From an uncultured Gemella sp. (GTDB lineage Bacteria > Bacillota > Bacilli > Staphylococcales > Gemellaceae), in contig USNF01000021.1 of assembly GCA_900555985.1 (NCBI GenBank), positions 1 through 17,063 of the forward strand: a DNA stretch of 17,063 bases, read 5' to 3'. The position numbers were made by a program, and so were the translations under genes. The notes below the pieces were generated by a model. The model worked only from the letters and a program-made list of their open reading frames with translations. It was not told the DNA's origin and ran no database searches. Shown here piece by piece: positions 15,681 through 17,063 of the stretch (its first letter is position 1; each line of letters begins with the position of its first letter).

Positions 15681-16430
15681 ATGAGAAAGACAATTAAAAT
15701 AATTACAACAACTTTGTTAAGTAGTGCATTGTTGACATTATTCTTAGCTCCATTATCTAATCAAGCAAAAGCTGGATGGTGGAGTAGAGATAGCATCGGT
15801 TGGTGGTATTCATATGGTGGTAACCGTGGAGAATACTATAAAAACCAAATGCAGATGATTGACTTAAAACTTTATCATTTTGATGAAAGAGGATATATGA
15901 CAACAGGTTGGTACTACGAAAAAAAAGATAATCGTTGGTATTATTTTGACCCTGAAACTGGTGCTGGAAAAGTTGGCTGGCTTTATTCAAATGGAAAATG
16001 GTATTTGTTAGGTTATTCAATAATTACTGGTTATTATTATGATGCAAATGCTAAAAAACATTATTATCTTGACCCAGTAAATGGTGATATGAAAACAGGT
16101 TGGATAAAACTGAAAGTTGGTACTAACAAAGAATACTGGTATTATTTTGACCCAGTAACCGGCGCTGCAGCAGAAAACACTTGGAAGCATATAAATGGAA
16201 AGTGGTATTATTTTTACTCAGCTGCTGCTGAAGGTTTTGGTTTTGTAGGAAAGAAAAAGTACTATTTTGACCCTATTAATTGTGATATGAAAACAGGTTG
16301 GATAAATGTAAATGGTAATAAATATTATGCAGACCCTAACGATGGTGGTGCATTAGCAACCAATAAGACATTACGTATAGGTGGTGTTTCTTATACTTTT
16401 GACGGTACTGGTAGACTTATCAAAAAATAA
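15681..16430 (+). CDS. Secreted choline/glucan-binding-type repeat protein
   Basis: A 249-residue exported protein. The signal peptide covers about residues 1-31: basic MRKTIK, a hydrophobic core and a likely cleavage in QAKA-GWW. The rest is almost entirely aromatic cell-wall-binding repeats (GWYYEKKDNRWYYFDPETG, GWLYSNGKWYLLG, GWINVNGNKYYADP and others), ending FDGTGRLIKK. In known proteins such repeats bind choline on teichoic acids or glucans at the surface. No catalytic domain is visible. I chose the ATG at 15681, eight bases after AAAGGAGG; the in-frame GTG at 15675 is only two bases from it. The gene has its own promoter and terminator. It sits beside an integrative-element scar, so acquisition by transfer is plausible. 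Whether this host carries phosphocholine is not shown here. Confidence 0.85.
   Translation: MRKTIKIITTTLLSSALLTLFLAPLSNQAKAGWWSRDSIGWWYSYGGNRGEYYKNQMQMIDLKLYHFDERGYMTTGWYYEKKDNRWYYFDPETGAGKVGWLYSNGKWYLLGYSIITGYYYDANAKKHYYLDPVNGDMKTGWIKLKVGTNKEYWYYFDPVTGAAAENTWKHINGKWYYFYSAAAEGFGFVGKKKYYFDPINCDMKTGWINVNGNKYYADPNDGGALATNKTLRIGGVSYTFDGTGRLIKK
16084..16308 (+). repeat. Internal 198-bp (66-codon) duplication within the repeat protein
   Basis: The run GTGATATGAAAACAGGTTGG at 16084 recurs exactly at 16282, an offset of 198 bases, flanked by similar YY(L/F)DP and GWI(K/N) coding. It indicates a recent in-frame duplication of about three binding repeats. Confidence 0.65.
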
Positions 16431-16439
16431 ACAAATAAA

Positions 16440-16478
16440 AGAACTAGCTTTAATTTAAAGTTAGTTCTTCTTTTTTAA
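16440..16478 (+). terminator. Terminator of the repeat-rich secreted protein
   Basis: AGAACTAGCTTT (16440-16451) pairs with AAAGTTAGTTCT (16457-16468), with one G-T wobble and a five-base loop, followed by TCTTTTTTAATTTTTAT. Confidence 0.85.
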
Positions 16479-16592
16479 TTTTTATTTAAGATTAATTTCT
16501 TTGATATGTGCTAGATTATTAAATAAATTTTTGACAATATAATTATTATTGTGCTCCCCATTATTTCTTTTTAAAATGAAATATAAATTTAA

Positions 16593-16640
16593 AAATACCC
16601 TATAATCTTTATAGTTATCTAACAACTACAAAAATTATAG
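16593..16640 (-). terminator. Terminator of the CsbD-like gene
   Basis: On the minus strand a long imperfect stem forms: 16634-16640 with 16600-16606, and 16624-16632 with 16608-16616 containing one mismatch, around a seven-base loop. It is followed by GTATTTTTAAATTT. It begins 20 bases after the stop codon. Confidence 0.65.
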
Positions 16641-16660
16641 AGTTTCTATATTATTAAATA

Positions 16661-16846
16661 TTAGTCTTTTTTAAATAAGTTTTTTACGGTATCAATAGCA
16701 CCTTCAACATTACCTTTTGAACCTTCAGCAAATTCTTTTGCTTTTGATACTACATTTTCTAATTCGATGTTTTCATCTCCAGTAATTTTTTCTAAACCTT
16801 CTTTTATAGAATCTTTAGCTTGGTTAATTTTATCTTCAAATGACAT
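16661..16846 (-). CDS. CsbD-like small stress protein
   Basis: A 61-residue, highly charged, probably helical protein starting MSFEDKINQAKD and containing SIKEGLEKITGDE, AKEFAEGSKGNVEGA and VKNLFKKD. The alternation of Lys/Glu helices with GKxxG-like turns matches CsbD/YjbJ-type small stress proteins, whose biochemical role is not established. I place the start at 16844-16846, seven bases after GGAGG; an upstream ATG in the same frame at 16850-16852 is too close to that site. The gene stands alone, with its own promoter and terminator. In B. subtilis csbD is under SigB; no SigB-type promoter is visible here. The family call rests on pattern and size only. Confidence 0.65.
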   Translation of the reverse strand: MSFEDKINQAKDSIKEGLEKITGDENIELENVVSKAKEFAEGSKGNVEGAIDTVKNLFKKD

Positions 16847-16874
16847 AGTCATACCTCCATTTTTTAATAATAAC

Positions 16875-16903
16875 ACTTTATACTACTAAGTCATTTTAGT
16901 CAA
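16875..16903 (-). promoter_or_regulatory. Promoter of the CsbD-like gene
   Basis: On the minus strand TTGACT (16898-16903), a 17-base spacer and TAAAGT (16875-16880) give a reasonable sigma-A promoter 29 bases upstream of the start codon. Confidence 0.6.
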
Positions 16904-16993
16904 TTAACTAGCTCATATAACTTCGCTATTTTCTAGACATCATTTTATCTATTTTCATTAATTCAGAACCATATTATTAAGGCGTCACACAAT

Positions 16994-17022
16994 TTGTTTT
17001 TTAAAAAGATATATGATAGAAT
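16994..17022 (+). promoter_or_regulatory. Promoter of the gene at the right edge
   Basis: TTGTTT (16994-16999), a 17-base spacer and TAGAAT (17017-17022) with an extended TGA. It is followed by AGGAGG at 17035-17040, which supports a true gene start at the edge. Confidence 0.6.
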
Positions 17023-17046
17023 AACACTATAATTAGGAGGCAGATG

Positions 17047-17063
17047 ATGAAGAAATTTTTAGA
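17047..17063 (+). CDS. Start of a gene cut by the right window edge
   Basis: Only five codons (MKKFL) are visible. The ATG at 17047 lies six bases after AGGAGG. An adjoining in-frame ATG at 17044 is closer (three bases) and less likely to be used. The product cannot be named. Confidence 0.6.

Noticed and set aside
15757..16020. Leftward open frame inside the repeat-rich secreted protein gene
   Set aside because: It is the antisense of tryptophan/tyrosine-rich repeats, with no start signals; the rightward frame has a signal peptide and clear repeats.

Overview
The window is a low-GC Firmicutes chromosome segment. Very AT-rich DNA, staphylococcal-style L33, a two-subunit 2-oxoacid:ferredoxin oxidoreductase and a streptococcal-style choline-binding-repeat protein together point to Gemella or a close relative. 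This is inference; no 16S or other marker gene is present.

Layout. Positions 1-2082 hold the first codons of a leftward membrane protein and a leftward SulP anion transporter with its terminator. Positions 2083-2714 are an unusual intergenic region: the sulP promoter, one strong leftward terminator, and three tandem units of about 170 bp. Each unit carries the same palindromic hairpin, a TATAAT box at a fixed distance and a copy of the miaA 3' end; a fourth copy of the hairpin lies behind sulP. Positions 2715-8331 are a leftward DNA-repair/tRNA-modification operon, mutS-mutL-miaA. A rodA-like SEDS glycosyltransferase gene with a strange Asn/Asp/Tyr-rich tail diverges from it (8483-9778) and ends at a terminator shared with the facing operon. 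Positions 9836-13802 are a tightly packed leftward operon: korA, korB, a YtzB-like small membrane protein and an M42 aminopeptidase. Diverging from it is a transaldolase gene (14111-14764) with a good promoter and an overlapping cre-like site, followed by rpmG (L33, 14999-15148).

The right part is accessory. Just behind rpmG lie the last codons of a tyrosine integrase, short direct repeats and an orphan 3' gene fragment, which look like the scar of an integrative element that used the rpmG 3' end as its attachment site. Next come a secreted protein made almost only of choline/glucan-binding-type repeats, a small leftward CsbD-like protein, and the start of another rightward gene at the edge.

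The housekeeping genes fit known families. The points that most deserve a second look are the miaA-tail/hairpin repeat array (possibly tandem small RNA genes), the integrase scar at rpmG, and the RodA tail. I found no clear new defence or enzymatic system.
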